DNA of 8,360 nt from assembly GCA_003105225.1 (NCBI GenBank), contig PQAK01000193.1, forward strand, positions 1 to 8,360, given 5' to 3'. The position numbers and the translations under genes are program-made. Below are positions 1-7,231 of this stretch, one piece after another. The DNA comes from Deltaproteobacteria bacterium (lineage in GTDB: Bacteria; Desulfobacterota; Deferrimicrobia; Deferrimicrobiales; Deferrimicrobiaceae). The number at the start of each line of letters is the position of its first letter. Positions within the stretch are counted from its first letter, which is position 1. The notes beneath the pieces were generated by a model. That model saw only the letters and a program-made list of their open reading frames with translations. It searched no databases and was not told where the DNA came from.

Positions 1-1173
1 GGCGTCGGCTACGACATCAACTGCGGGGTGCGCCTCCTGCGGTCCGACCTGGAAGCCGGCGCGCTGCGGCCGAGGCTCCCGGAGCTGGTGGCCGCCCTGC
101 ACCACGGGATTCCCTCCGGGGTCGGCTCGACGGGATTCGTGCGCCTTTCCGGGAACGACGAGGAGAAGGTATTGAAAGAGGGATCCGGGTGGGCGGTGTC
201 GGCCGGGTACGGCGAGGCCGACGATGCGGCGTTCACCGAAAGCGGGGGAACGTTTCCGGGCGCCGACCCGGAGGCGGTGTCCGCGGTGGCGAAGAAGCGG
301 GGACGGGAACAGCTGGGAACCCTGGGATCAGGGAACCACTTCCTCGAGGTGGACGAAGTCTTGGAGATCTTCGACGACGAGGCCGCGGAAACGTACGGGC
401 TGTTCCGGGGCCAGGCGGTGGTCCTGATCCACTCCGGGTCGCGGGGGCTCGGGTACCAGGTATGCGACGACTACCTGCTGACCATGGCGGAGTACATGCG
501 GCGGAACCGGATCGAGCTGCCGGACCGACAGCTGGCGTGCGCCCACATCCGCTCCCCGGAGGGAGAACGGTATCTCTCCGCCCTGGCCGCGGCGGCGAAC
601 TACGCGTTCGCCAACCGCCAGCTGCTGGCGCACCAGGCCCGGGAAACGTTCCAGAAAACGCTCCGGATGGGACCGCGCGACCTCGGGATGCGGCTGGTAT
701 ACGACGTTGGGCACAACAATGCCAAGTTCGAATCGTACGAGTTCGACGGCAGGAAGAAGAAGGTGCTGGTCCACCGGAAGGGAGCGACCCGGGCGTTCCC
801 GCCGGGGCACCCCGAAATCCCGGAAGCGTACCGGAAGGCCGGACAGCCGGTGTTCATCCCGGGGGAGATGGGCAACGCATCCTACGTCCTCGCAGGCGCC
901 CCGGGGGCCATGCAGCTGACGTTCGGCTCCACCTGCCATGGAGCGGGACGGCGGATGAGCCGGACGCAGGCCAAGGCCAGCGTCCGCGGCAAATCGATCG
1001 TGAGGGAGATGGAGCATCGAGGGGTGCTGGTCGCGTGCGCCTCCATGAAGACCCTCGCCGAGGAGATCCCCGAGGCCTACAAGGACGTTACCGCGGTCGT
1101 GAACGTAGTGCACGACGCCGGCATCGCGGGGAAAGTCGCAAGGCTCAAGCCGATCGCCGTCGTGAAGGGGTGA
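1..1173 (+). CDS. rtcB: RNA-splicing ligase RtcB (5'-truncated by window edge)
   Basis: RtcB is a Mn2+- and GTP-dependent RNA ligase that joins 2',3'-cyclic phosphate (or 3'-phosphate) ends to 5'-OH ends in tRNA splicing and RNA repair. The frame is open from base 1, and 390 codons are visible, so the real start lies upstream. Family landmarks occur in order: GVGYDINCGVR with the metal-binding Cys at 22-24, GSGNHF with His at 337-339, HSGSRG with His at 430-432, GHNNAK with His at 712-714, and TCHGAGRRMSR with the guanylylated nucleophile His at 937-939. The C-terminus ends in the expected Lys-Gly (VVKG). By homology to the Pyrococcus enzyme all visible metal ligands and the nucleophile are intact, so the enzyme should be active. 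No archease or rtcA is seen here. The next gene follows after 11 nt on the same strand, which suggests an operon. Confidence 0.96.
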   Translation, partial: GVGYDINCGVRLLRSDLEAGALRPRLPELVAALHHGIPSGVGSTGFVRLSGNDEEKVLKEGSGWAVSAGYGEADDAAFTESGGTFPGADPEAVSAVAKKRGREQLGTLGSGNHFLEVDEVLEIFDDEAAETYGLFRGQAVVLIHSGSRGLGYQVCDDYLLTMAEYMRRNRIELPDRQLACAHIRSPEGERYLSALAAAANYAFANRQLLAHQARETFQKTLRMGPRDLGMRLVYDVGHNNAKFESYEFDGRKKKVLVHRKGATRAFPPGHPEIPEAYRKAGQPVFIPGEMGNASYVLAGAPGAMQLTFGSTCHGAGRRMSRTQAKASVRGKSIVREMEHRGVLVACASMKTLAEEIPEAYKDVTAVVNVVHDAGIAGKVARLKPIAVVKG

Positions 1174-1184
1174 GGGGAGCGCGC

Positions 1185-1928
1185 GTGGAACGGCCCTGGT
1201 TCGAGACGATCTTCGACGAAAGGTACCCGGAGCTGTTCGGGCCGGTCGAGGGGAACGCGGAGGAGGAAGTCGAGGACCTCCTCGGTTTCCTCCGCCTTCC
1301 TCCCGGGTCCGCCGTCGAGGACCTCGGATGCGGGCGGGGAAGGCACGCCGTCCCTCTGGCCCGCAGGGGATTCAAGGTCACCGGGGTGGATATCTCCGAA
1401 ACCATGCTCCGCATGGCGTCGAGCCGCGCCGAGCGGGAGGGGGTTCGGGTCGAATGGGTGCAGGAGGACATGCGGAAGTTCCGCCGCCTCGGGGCATTCG
1501 ACCTCGCCTTGAGCCTGTTCACGTCGTTCGGGTACTTCAGCGACGCGGAGAACCAGAAGGTCCTGGACAACATCGGTGACAGCCTCAGGAAGGACGGGGT
1601 TCTCCTCCTCGATCTGCGCAACGCCGGCAAGGGGTTGTCGCGACTGGAGGACATGGACAAGATCGTGAAGGTCCCGGCGGGGAGCCTCCGGATGTCGGTC
1701 CGGTTCGACCGGCGCGCGATGCGGGCGAAGGCCGAGCACACCCTCACGAGGCCCGACGGCATCCGGATCTCCTCGGCGTTCGACGTGCGGGTCTATTCGA
1801 TGGAGGAGCTGCAGGAAATGATCCGGAAGGCGGGCATGAAGGTGAGGGACTTCTACGGCTCCCTCTCCGGGAAGCCGTTCACGGATGAATCCACCCGGAT
1901 GGTGACGGTGGCCGAGCGGGGCTCCTAG
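1185..1928 (+). CDS. Class I SAM-dependent methyltransferase
   Basis: This is a 247-residue cytoplasmic protein with the Rossmann-type methyltransferase fold. Motif I, the SAM-binding glycine loop, is VEDLGCGRGRHA (about residues 44-55). The acidic end of strand beta-2 is GVDIS, with Asp at about residue 69. QEDMRKF (Asp about 95) should contact the adenine. LFTSFGYFSD (about 111-120) is the segment after strand beta-4 typical of small Methyltransf_25/11-type enzymes. The substrate cannot be read from the sequence. The open frame extends far upstream inside rtcB, but homology begins at MERPWFETIF. I chose GTG 1185 because GAGGGGAGC at 1172-1180 lies just before it as a ribosome binding site, partly overlapping the rtcB stop. 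The gene is probably translated from the rtcB transcript. It ends 4 bp from the end of the convergent PBP gene. Confidence 0.88.
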   Translation: MERPWFETIFDERYPELFGPVEGNAEEEVEDLLGFLRLPPGSAVEDLGCGRGRHAVPLARRGFKVTGVDISETMLRMASSRAEREGVRVEWVQEDMRKFRRLGAFDLALSLFTSFGYFSDAENQKVLDNIGDSLRKDGVLLLDLRNAGKGLSRLEDMDKIVKVPAGSLRMSVRFDRRAMRAKAEHTLTRPDGIRISSAFDVRVYSMEELQEMIRKAGMKVRDFYGSLSGKPFTDESTRMVTVAERGS

Positions 1929-1932
1929 CGGG

Positions 1933-3954
1933 CTAAAGGAGGTCGTCGGACGTCGGGCGGCGCGGGGCGCGCTGCTTTCCGTCCGGGGCCGTCTCGGGTG
2001 CGGTTCCCAGGCGGAAGGGAAGGGAGATCCCGTCGCCGGCTCCGGGAGCGAGCGCCTTCCCGGTCGCCGGGTCGACGCGGGTGAAGGTGATCCCCGGGGG
2101 GACCGGGAAGTCGTGATCGGGAAACTGGGGAAGCGCGCGTCCCATGAAGCGGATCCAGATCGGCAGCGCCACCGCCGCGGCCGATTGCCGGTCTCCCAGG
2201 GGCTTGGGCGTGTCGAACCCGATCCAGACTCCCGCCAGCAGGTCGGGGGAGAAGCCGATGAACCAGGCGTCGGTGTTTTCGTTGGTGGTCCCCGTTTTCC
2301 CCGCGAGGTTGCGCCCGAGCCCCCGCGCCGCCGTCGCCGTCCCGCTGCGGATCACCTCCTGCATCAGCCGGACGGACAGGTAAGCGGTCTCCGGAGGGAG
2401 GGCGCGCCGCATCCGCGGCTCCGTGCTTTCGAGGATCCTTCCCGAGGCGTCCCGCACCTCCCGGATGAAGTAGGGCGTGGGATGCTCCCCGCCGTTGGCG
2501 AGGGTGGCGTATGCCGCGCAGATCTCCAGCGGCGTCACCCCCGACGACCCCAGCGCAATGGACAGGTTCCGCTCGATCGGCGATTCGATTCCCAGCGTCC
2601 TGGCCGTCTGGATCGCCGTGTCGACGCCGATATCGTTCAGGAGCCGGACGGTGGCAAGGTTGCGGGACTTCGCCAGCGCCTCCAGCATGGGGATCGGACC
2701 CAGGAAGGTCCCGTCGTAGTTTTTGGGCTTCCAAAGCTCGTTTTCGTTCCGATCGAATTCGATGGGGGAGTCGTCCAGGGTGGAGACGACGGTCTTTCCC
2801 TTGTCCAGGGCGGCGGTGTAGATGATCGGCTTGAATGCCGACCCCGGTTGTCTCCTCGCCTGGATCGCCCGGTTGAACTGGGATTCGGCGAAATTCACCC
2901 CTCCGACCATCGCCAGGACCCCGCCCGAGTGCGGGTCGATCGCCAGGATGGCCCCCTGGAGCCCCTTGTACTTGTTCCGCTCCTCCGTCTTCCGGACTCC
3001 CTCGACGAGCGCGTCGTGGGCCGCTTCCTGCAGGCGGCCGTCGATCGTGGTGTAGATCTGCATCTGGCTCTTGTACAGGGCGTCGATGCCGTATTTTTCC
3101 TGGATGTAGACCCGGACGTATTCCAGGAAATAGGCCGCCTTGGAGCGGAAGCTGGACGGCGGTGCGAGGGCGATCCTCGCCTGGTACGCCCGCTCCGCTT
3201 CCGCCGCAGTGAGGAACCCCACGTCCGCCATTCTGCGGAGAACGTATCGCTGCCTGGCCTTCGCCTGGTCGATGTGACTCCTCGGGGAATAGCGGGTCGG
3301 GGCCTGGGCCAGCCCCGCGAGCATGGCGCCCTCGGCGATGCTGACCGCTTCGACTCCCTTTCCGAAATACGCGTGCGAGGCCGCCTCCACGCCGTAGGCC
3401 CCGTCGCCGAGGTAGATCTGGTTCAGGTAGAGGAAAAGGATTTCCTCCTTGGTCATCTTCCTCTCGATGCGGTACGCCAGGATGATTTCCTTGAGCTTCC
3501 TGCGGATGCTCTTCTCCGGCGTGAGGAAGAGCGACTTCACCGTTTGCTGGGTGATCGTGCTCGCCCCCTGGGAATAGCCGCCCGACAGGACGTCCTTCAG
3601 CGCCGCCCGGGCGATGGCCACGTAATCCACCCCGCGGTGCTTGAAGAAGTTGGCGTCCTCGGCCGCCACGAAGGCGTTCACGACGTTCTTCGGAATCGCC
3701 GTATACGGTACGACCGTGCGTTTCTCGATGTAGATCTCCCCCACGGTGCGGTTGTGGCGGTCGTAGATCTTCGAGGAGACGCTCGGGCGGTAGGCCGCGG
3801 CGGACTCGATCGAGGGGAAGTCGCCGAACTGCGCCAGGAGGGCCAGCGCCGTGCCCGCCCCGATCATGAAGCAGATGCCGAGGACGATGACGAGGAGGAG
3901 GAGTTTTTTCCACGGGAACCCCACGGGTTCCTCGAATTCGCTGAAACGCGCCAA
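1933..3954 (-). CDS. mrcA: Penicillin-binding protein 1A family (class A bifunctional peptidoglycan synthase)
   Basis: This 673-residue membrane-anchored enzyme polymerises lipid II and cross-links the glycan strands in the periplasm. Residues 1-16 are cytoplasmic, and about 17-40 form one membrane anchor (KLLLLVIVLGICFMIGAG). The GT51 transglycosylase domain spans about 60-225, with EDANFFKHRGVD carrying the catalytic Glu about 99, then GASTITQQ (about 130-137) and RRKLKE (about 151-156). The transpeptidase domain has all three signatures: S372-A-F-K375 (GSAFKP), S430-R-N432 and K553-T-G555 (GKTGTT). It is shorter than E. coli PBP1a (about 850) because the inserted OB-like region and long C-terminal tail are reduced, which is common in the family. 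The start is TTG 3954: it gives a normal N-terminus before the anchor and has AAGGA 11 nt upstream. It is transcribed away from the lipoprotein gene. Confidence 0.95.
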   Translation of the reverse strand: MARFSEFEEPVGFPWKKLLLLVIVLGICFMIGAGTALALLAQFGDFPSIESAAAYRPSVSSKIYDRHNRTVGEIYIEKRTVVPYTAIPKNVVNAFVAAEDANFFKHRGVDYVAIARAALKDVLSGGYSQGASTITQQTVKSLFLTPEKSIRRKLKEIILAYRIERKMTKEEILFLYLNQIYLGDGAYGVEAASHAYFGKGVEAVSIAEGAMLAGLAQAPTRYSPRSHIDQAKARQRYVLRRMADVGFLTAAEAERAYQARIALAPPSSFRSKAAYFLEYVRVYIQEKYGIDALYKSQMQIYTTIDGRLQEAAHDALVEGVRKTEERNKYKGLQGAILAIDPHSGGVLAMVGGVNFAESQFNRAIQARRQPGSAFKPIIYTAALDKGKTVVSTLDDSPIEFDRNENELWKPKNYDGTFLGPIPMLEALAKSRNLATVRLLNDIGVDTAIQTARTLGIESPIERNLSIALGSSGVTPLEICAAYATLANGGEHPTPYFIREVRDASGRILESTEPRMRRALPPETAYLSVRLMQEVIRSGTATAARGLGRNLAGKTGTTNENTDAWFIGFSPDLLAGVWIGFDTPKPLGDRQSAAAVALPIWIRFMGRALPQFPDHDFPVPPGITFTRVDPATGKALAPGAGDGISLPFRLGTAPETAPDGKQRAPRRPTSDDLL

Positions 3955-3965
3955 CGGGTTTTCTT

Positions 3966-3970
3966 TCCTT
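3966..3970 (-). promoter_or_regulatory. Ribosome binding site supporting the TTG start of the PBP gene
   Basis: On the minus strand this reads AAGGA, 11 nt before TTG 3954. No ATG or GTG in this frame gives a better N-terminus: the first internal ATG would lie inside the membrane anchor. The site therefore favours the TTG start. Confidence 0.55.
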
Positions 3971-4019
3971 ATGAAGCAGGATTTCCACCCGGCCGCATCA
4001 CGGTCAGGCGATCCGGTTC

Positions 4020-4025
4020 ATTATA
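4020..4025 (-). promoter_or_regulatory. Probable -10 box (TATAAT) of the PBP gene promoter
   Basis: The minus strand carries a perfect TATAAT, giving a leader of roughly 60 nt before TTG 3954. The -35 position (about 4043-4049) has only a weak match (GTAAGA/TGTAAG). The small inverted repeat AAGAT-TT-ATCTT at 4035-4046 overlaps that region and could be an activator or operator site. The flanks are AT-rich against a GC-rich background. The -10 is seen directly; promoter activity is inferred. Confidence 0.5.
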
Positions 4026-4096
4026 TCGAAAGTGAAGATTTATCTTACAGCACGGTGCGGCAATCGCAAGGGACGCGGGCGCGTGCGGCGACGCCG

Positions 4097-4136
4097 GCGA
4101 GGCCGGCCTCGCGCCGCGGCAGGAGCGCTGCGCTCC
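4097..4136. repeat. Cluster of three adjacent perfect palindromes
   Basis: Three self-complementary elements lie almost back to back. GCGAGGCCGGCCTCGC at 4097-4112 is a perfect 16-bp palindrome. GCCGCGGC at 4113-4120 is an 8-bp palindrome. At 4122-4136, GGAGCGC and GCGCTCC flank a single T. Each could extrude or form an RNA hairpin. The last one is followed by CATTTGTTTG, a weak T-rich stretch on the plus strand. No gene on the plus strand needs terminating here, since the nearest upstream gene ends at 1928. It sits between divergent promoters, so it may be an insulator-like element, a REP/BIME-type repeat unit, or a remnant of a small mobile element. Confidence 0.6.
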
Positions 4137-4179
4137 GCATTTGTTTGAAACCCGAAGCGAATTCCCGTGTTGAATATCT

Positions 4180-4185
4180 TATAAT
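4180..4185 (+). promoter_or_regulatory. Probable -10 box (TATAAT) of the lipoprotein promoter
   Basis: A perfect TATAAT lies about 42 bp upstream of ATG 4227. TTGAAA at 4145-4150 is too far away (29 bp) to act as its -35. The hexamer at the normal spacing is poor. If used, the promoter would need an activator or a different sigma-factor context. The surrounding AT-rich stretch (about 4160-4207) stands out from the GC-rich genes. Confidence 0.45.
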
Positions 4186-4226
4186 GCAGGCCGTCGAAGA
4201 ATAAATACGGTGCACGGGGGCGTCCG

Positions 4227-5009
4227 ATGAAAAAGCTGCTTCTCCTGGGGATGGCGGTGATTCTGACGGCGGCCCTGGCCGGATGCGGCGGCGGCCACGA
4301 TGACAACTTTGTCGCAGGCCCGGGCCTCGTGGGAATCGACGACAGCGTATCCGACACGGCGCCCCTTCTCCGGGTGGATTTCGTCGATCCCGTCCTCGGA
4401 GCGGGGACGGCGCAAATTCTCAGCAACCCCGCATCCGACGGCGATATCGCCCGCGATCCCGTGACGGCCGCTTTCACCATCACCCAGTCTCCCCCGGTCC
4501 TCCTGTTCGGGGTGGACAGCCTGGATCCCGACCTCCCGGAATTCCGCGCTTTCCTTACGTTCCCCCTGGACGGTTCCACCGGACAGGATGCCCTGCCGGG
4601 CACCGCCGCGATCGTTTCCGCGACCCTGGAGGTTTTCGTGGACCAGGTGGACTTCGCCTCGGTCGTTCCCACTTTCATCGATCTTGTGGAATATCCGATC
4701 ACGGGGCTTGCGGCGGTGGATTTCAACTCGGTTCCGCTGGATTTCCGGACGCTCGACTTTTTATTCAGCGACCAGGGGAATTTCGTCCAGATCGACATCA
4801 CCCCGTTCCTGCAGCAGGCGCAGGACCTGGCCCTCCTGGATCTCCAGACCCGGTTCCTGATCGATACGGGGGGAACCCTGTCGGCGACCCGGGGTCCGGC
4901 AAGGGAGGCGGTTCGGACCGTCCATCCCGCTCCGCGCCCGCTGGACAATCTCAAGCCGAACCGGAGGCCTTCCGCGACGCGGCCGGATCCGTCGACCCGG
5001 CACAGGTAA
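4227..5009 (+). CDS. Secreted lipoprotein of unrecognised function
   Basis: This is a 260-residue predicted lipoprotein. The N-terminus (MKKLLLLGMAVILTAALAGC) is a classic type II signal with lipobox L17-A-G-C20, so the mature protein starts at Cys20 followed by a GGG linker. Residues about 60-213 form an acidic, beta-rich region (PEFRAFLTFPLDGSTG, IVSATLEVFVDQVDF, NFVQIDITPFLQQAQ, LQTRFLID). It resembles the DNRLRE/CBM96-like jelly-roll domains of exported proteins; that assignment is from memory of the pattern. From about residue 215 the composition changes abruptly to an Arg/Pro-rich tail with no hydrophobic strand pattern, beginning at a run of six G at 4868-4873. A frameshift or read-through tail is possible. 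The ribosome binding site is weak (GGGGG 4216-4220). No enzymatic motif is visible. It may be an envelope or extracellular binding protein. Confidence 0.8.
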   Translation: MKKLLLLGMAVILTAALAGCGGGHDDNFVAGPGLVGIDDSVSDTAPLLRVDFVDPVLGAGTAQILSNPASDGDIARDPVTAAFTITQSPPVLLFGVDSLDPDLPEFRAFLTFPLDGSTGQDALPGTAAIVSATLEVFVDQVDFASVVPTFIDLVEYPITGLAAVDFNSVPLDFRTLDFLFSDQGNFVQIDITPFLQQAQDLALLDLQTRFLIDTGGTLSATRGPAREAVRTVHPAPRPLDNLKPNRRPSATRPDPSTRHR

Positions 5010-5011
5010 GT

Positions 5012-5036
5012 TTCCACCGGCGGCAAGCCGGAGGAA
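5012..5036 (+). terminator. Hairpin after the lipoprotein gene (possible terminator)
   Basis: It starts 3 nt after the stop codon at 5007-5009. TTCC-A-CCGGC, then a GGCAA loop, then GCCGG-A-GGAA gives two 9-bp-paired arms broken by one A-A mismatch. The U-rich stretch (GATTTTGTTG, 5044-5053) is about 8 nt away, not immediately after the stem. It is therefore an imperfect intrinsic terminator, or a hairpin protecting the 3' end. It would separate the lipoprotein from the kinase gene. Confidence 0.4.
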
Positions 5037-5053
5037 TTGCGCCGATTTTGTTG

Positions 5054-5059
5054 TAGAAT
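5054..5059 (+). promoter_or_regulatory. Possible -10 box (TAGAAT) directly upstream of the kinase
   Basis: TAGAAT differs from TATAAT at one position and ends 6 nt before GTG 5066, so transcription would begin at about the start codon. No good -35 is found at 16-18 bp spacing; TTGCGC at 5037-5042 is too close (11 bp). The call rests on the -10 match and on the lack of any Shine-Dalgarno sequence. Confidence 0.3.
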
Positions 5060-5065
5060 CAACTC

Positions 5066-5833
5066 GTGCCGACCAAGGGGGCGAAGAAGAAGCTTGCCGA
5101 CCTGGGCGCGGTCGCGGCGGGCCTGGCCCACGAGATCCGCAACCCGCTGAACTCCCTTTATATCAACAGCCAGCTCCTGGAGGAGATGCTTTCGGCGCTT
5201 CCCGACGCCGACAAGGCGCGCAAGGAGGAGCTGCTCTCGACGGCCCATTCCAACTTGCGGGTCGCCCAGCGGCTGAACGATCTTCTTTCCGATTTCCTGC
5301 GCTTCGCCCGCCCCCCATCCATGGAACCGGTCGTGACGGACCTGAACCGGATCGTCGCCGAGACCCTGCGCTTCATGGAGGTCGACTTTTCCCGCCGGGG
5401 GATCGAGCTCACGACGAAGCTTCACCCCGAGCCCCTCCCCCTGCTTGCCGACGAGAAGCAGCTCAAGCAGGCGCTGTTGAACCTCCTGCTGAACGCCCAG
5501 GCGGCCATGGAAAAGGAACCGAAGCGGATCCGCGTGGTTACGGGTCTGTCCGCCGGCCGGCCCTTCGTCCGCCTTCAGGACAACGGGCGCGGGATCCCGC
5601 GCGCGGACCGCGGGCAGATCTTCCGGCTCTTTTTCACCACGAGGAAAAACGGCAGCGGGCTGGGGCTTCCCATCGTCCGCCAGATCGTGCGGGAGCACGG
5701 CGGGAAGATCTCCATCCGCAGCCGCGAGGGGCGCGGAACGACCGTCACCCTGCTCCTTCCCTCCGAGACCCGGTTCAAGGCGATGATTTCGGGAAGGTCG
5801 GAGACGGGTCTCTTGCCGGAGAGGGTACGATGA
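5066..5833 (+). CDS. Soluble NtrB-type sensor histidine kinase without a sensor domain
   Basis: This 255-residue kinase phosphorylates itself and then, very likely, the response regulator encoded immediately downstream. The HisKA dimerisation/phosphoacceptor domain begins almost at the N-terminus: GLAHEIRNPLNS puts the phosphorylated His at residue 22. The HATPase_c domain follows with the N-box (N139, N143 in LLNLLLNAQ), the G1 box DNGRG (172-176), the F-box LFFTT (188-192) and the G2 box GSGLGLPI (196-203). All catalytic boxes are intact. There is no membrane segment, PAS, GAF or HAMP domain, so it is cytosolic and its input is unknown, perhaps a partner protein. An in-frame TAG at 5054-5056 rules out a longer N-terminus, and GTG 5066 is the only early start. 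No Shine-Dalgarno precedes it. Its stop overlaps the next start as ATGA (5830-5833), implying translational coupling. Confidence 0.93.
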   Translation: MPTKGAKKKLADLGAVAAGLAHEIRNPLNSLYINSQLLEEMLSALPDADKARKEELLSTAHSNLRVAQRLNDLLSDFLRFARPPSMEPVVTDLNRIVAETLRFMEVDFSRRGIELTTKLHPEPLPLLADEKQLKQALLNLLLNAQAAMEKEPKRIRVVTGLSAGRPFVRLQDNGRGIPRADRGQIFRLFFTTRKNGSGLGLPIVRQIVREHGGKISIRSREGRGTTVTLLLPSETRFKAMISGRSETGLLPERVR

Positions 5834-7194
5834 AAGGGAAGCCCCGGGTGATCGTCATCGACGACGATCCCGACAGCCTGGGAAGCGTCGCGGCCGCGCT
5901 GCGCAGGGACGGGTACGACGTCCACCCGTTCTCCGATCCGAGGGAGGGGCTTTCGGCCCTCGCCTCCGAGGGGGCGGACGTGGTCCTCACCGACCTCAAG
6001 ATGCCGGGCCTGAGCGGGATGGAGGTGATCGGCCGGGTGGTCGCCGAGCACCCGGGCGTGTCGGTCGTGGTCCTCACGGCCTTCGGCACCGTCTATAACG
6101 CGGTGGAGGCGATGCGCGCGGGAGCCTCCGACTTCCTCGAGAAGCCCGTGGGGATCCCGCAGCTGCGCGCGGCCGTGTTCAAGGCGGTCAAGGACCGGGA
6201 GAAGAACCGGGAGATCGAACAGCTTCGGGAGGAGATGGGGCAGCGATACGGGCCGGAAGGGATCATCGCCTTCTCGCGGGCGATGGAGGACGTCATCCGG
6301 AAGATCCGGCTGGTCGCCCCGACCCGGATGAACGTCCTCATCCAGGGGGAGAGCGGCACGGGGAAAGAGCTCGTGGCGCGGGCCATCCACGCCATGAGCC
6401 CCCGGCGCAACCGGCCTTTTCTCCCGCTCAACTGCGCCGCCATCCCCGAGAGTCTCCTGGAGTCGGAGCTGTTCGGGCACGAGAAAGGGGCCTTCACCGG
6501 TGCCGTCGGCGTCCGCCAGGGGAAGATGGAGGCCGCGGAGGAGGGGACCCTTTTCCTGGACGAGGTGGGCGATATGGCCCTGGCCTTGCAGGCCAAGCTC
6601 CTGCGGGCGATCGAACAGAAGGAGGTTTCACGGGTCGGGGGCTCCCAGGTGATCCGGGTCGATGTCCGGATCCTTGCCGCGACCAACCAGGATCTGCGGG
6701 AACGGGTTACGGAGAAGCGGTTCCGCGAGGACCTCTTCTATCGCCTCAACGTCTTCAATATCGTGGTTCCGCCCTTGAGGGACCGCCGGGAAGACATCGC
6801 GCGGCTGGCCGACCAGTTCCTAGAGGAATCCGGGCGGGAAAACAAGGCCGCCCCGAAGCGCTTGTCCCCCGAGGCGCTGAAGGCGCTCCTGGCCTACCGG
6901 TGGCCGGGGAACGTCCGCGAACTGAGAAACGCCCTGGAGGTGGCGTCTCTCGTCGCCCGTGGGGAGACGGTCGAGCCTGAGGATCTTTCCAAAGAAATCC
7001 TCGGCGGGGGTCTGCCTCCTTCCGCGGCAGGACCGATTCCGCTTCCGCCCCCAAGGACGCTCGATGAAATCGAGCGGGACGCTATCCGGGCCGCGCTGCA
7101 GGAGACCAGGGGGAACAAGAAAGAGGCCGCGAAGGTCCTGGGCATCGGCGTCGCCACCCTCCATCGCAAGGTCAAGGAATACGGCATTTCCTGA
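5830..7194 (+). CDS. NtrC-family sigma-54-dependent response regulator
   Basis: This 454-residue activator uses ATP hydrolysis to open promoters bound by sigma-54 RNA polymerase. The receiver domain (about 5-120) has acidic pocket D11-D12, phosphoacceptor D55 (LTDLKMPG), T83 and K105. The AAA+ domain (about 145-375) carries Walker A GESGTGKE (173-180), the sigma-54-contacting loop GAFTGA (220-225), Walker B TLFLDE (240-245), FREDLFYRLNVF (about 298-309) and WPGNVREL (358-365). The C-terminal Fis-type helix-turn-helix (about 411-454) ends in NKKEAAKVLGIGVATLHRKVKEYGIS. Every key residue is present. It is the cognate partner of the overlapping kinase. Its likely target is the sigma-54 promoter 180 bp downstream, preceded by paired inverted-repeat sites; that link is inferred from position. 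The regulated process cannot be told from the protein alone. Confidence 0.96.
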   Translation: MKGKPRVIVIDDDPDSLGSVAAALRRDGYDVHPFSDPREGLSALASEGADVVLTDLKMPGLSGMEVIGRVVAEHPGVSVVVLTAFGTVYNAVEAMRAGASDFLEKPVGIPQLRAAVFKAVKDREKNREIEQLREEMGQRYGPEGIIAFSRAMEDVIRKIRLVAPTRMNVLIQGESGTGKELVARAIHAMSPRRNRPFLPLNCAAIPESLLESELFGHEKGAFTGAVGVRQGKMEAAEEGTLFLDEVGDMALALQAKLLRAIEQKEVSRVGGSQVIRVDVRILAATNQDLRERVTEKRFREDLFYRLNVFNIVVPPLRDRREDIARLADQFLEESGRENKAAPKRLSPEALKALLAYRWPGNVRELRNALEVASLVARGETVEPEDLSKEILGGGLPPSAAGPIPLPPPRTLDEIERDAIRAALQETRGNKKEAAKVLGIGVATLHRKVKEYGIS

Positions 7195-7204
7195 AGGCCG
7201 CGCC

Positions 7205-7227
7205 CCCCTCGCGTCAGGATGGAGGGG
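7205..7227 (+). terminator. Weak hairpin after the activator gene
   Basis: CCCCTC (7205-7210) can pair with GAGGGG (7222-7227) across an 11-nt loop, starting 10 nt after the stop codon. No T-tract follows. It could be a poor terminator or incidental in GC-rich DNA. Confidence 0.2.
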
Positions 7228-7231
7228 ACGG

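Noticed and set aside
189..1184. Long plus-strand open frame upstream of the methyltransferase, which would extend it to 579 residues
   Set aside because: The upstream part is the shadow of rtcB in another frame: Arg/Gly/Pro-rich with no family pattern. Homology starts at GTG 1185 with its own ribosome binding site.
2113..4035. 640-residue plus-strand open frame antisense to the PBP gene
   Set aside because: It is composed of Arg/Asp/Val-rich shadow sequence with no motifs. The minus strand encodes a full class A PBP with every catalytic signature.
4040..5698. 552-residue minus-strand open frame across the lipoprotein and kinase
   Set aside because: It lies antisense to two well-supported genes, and its composition is typical of high-GC shadow frames.
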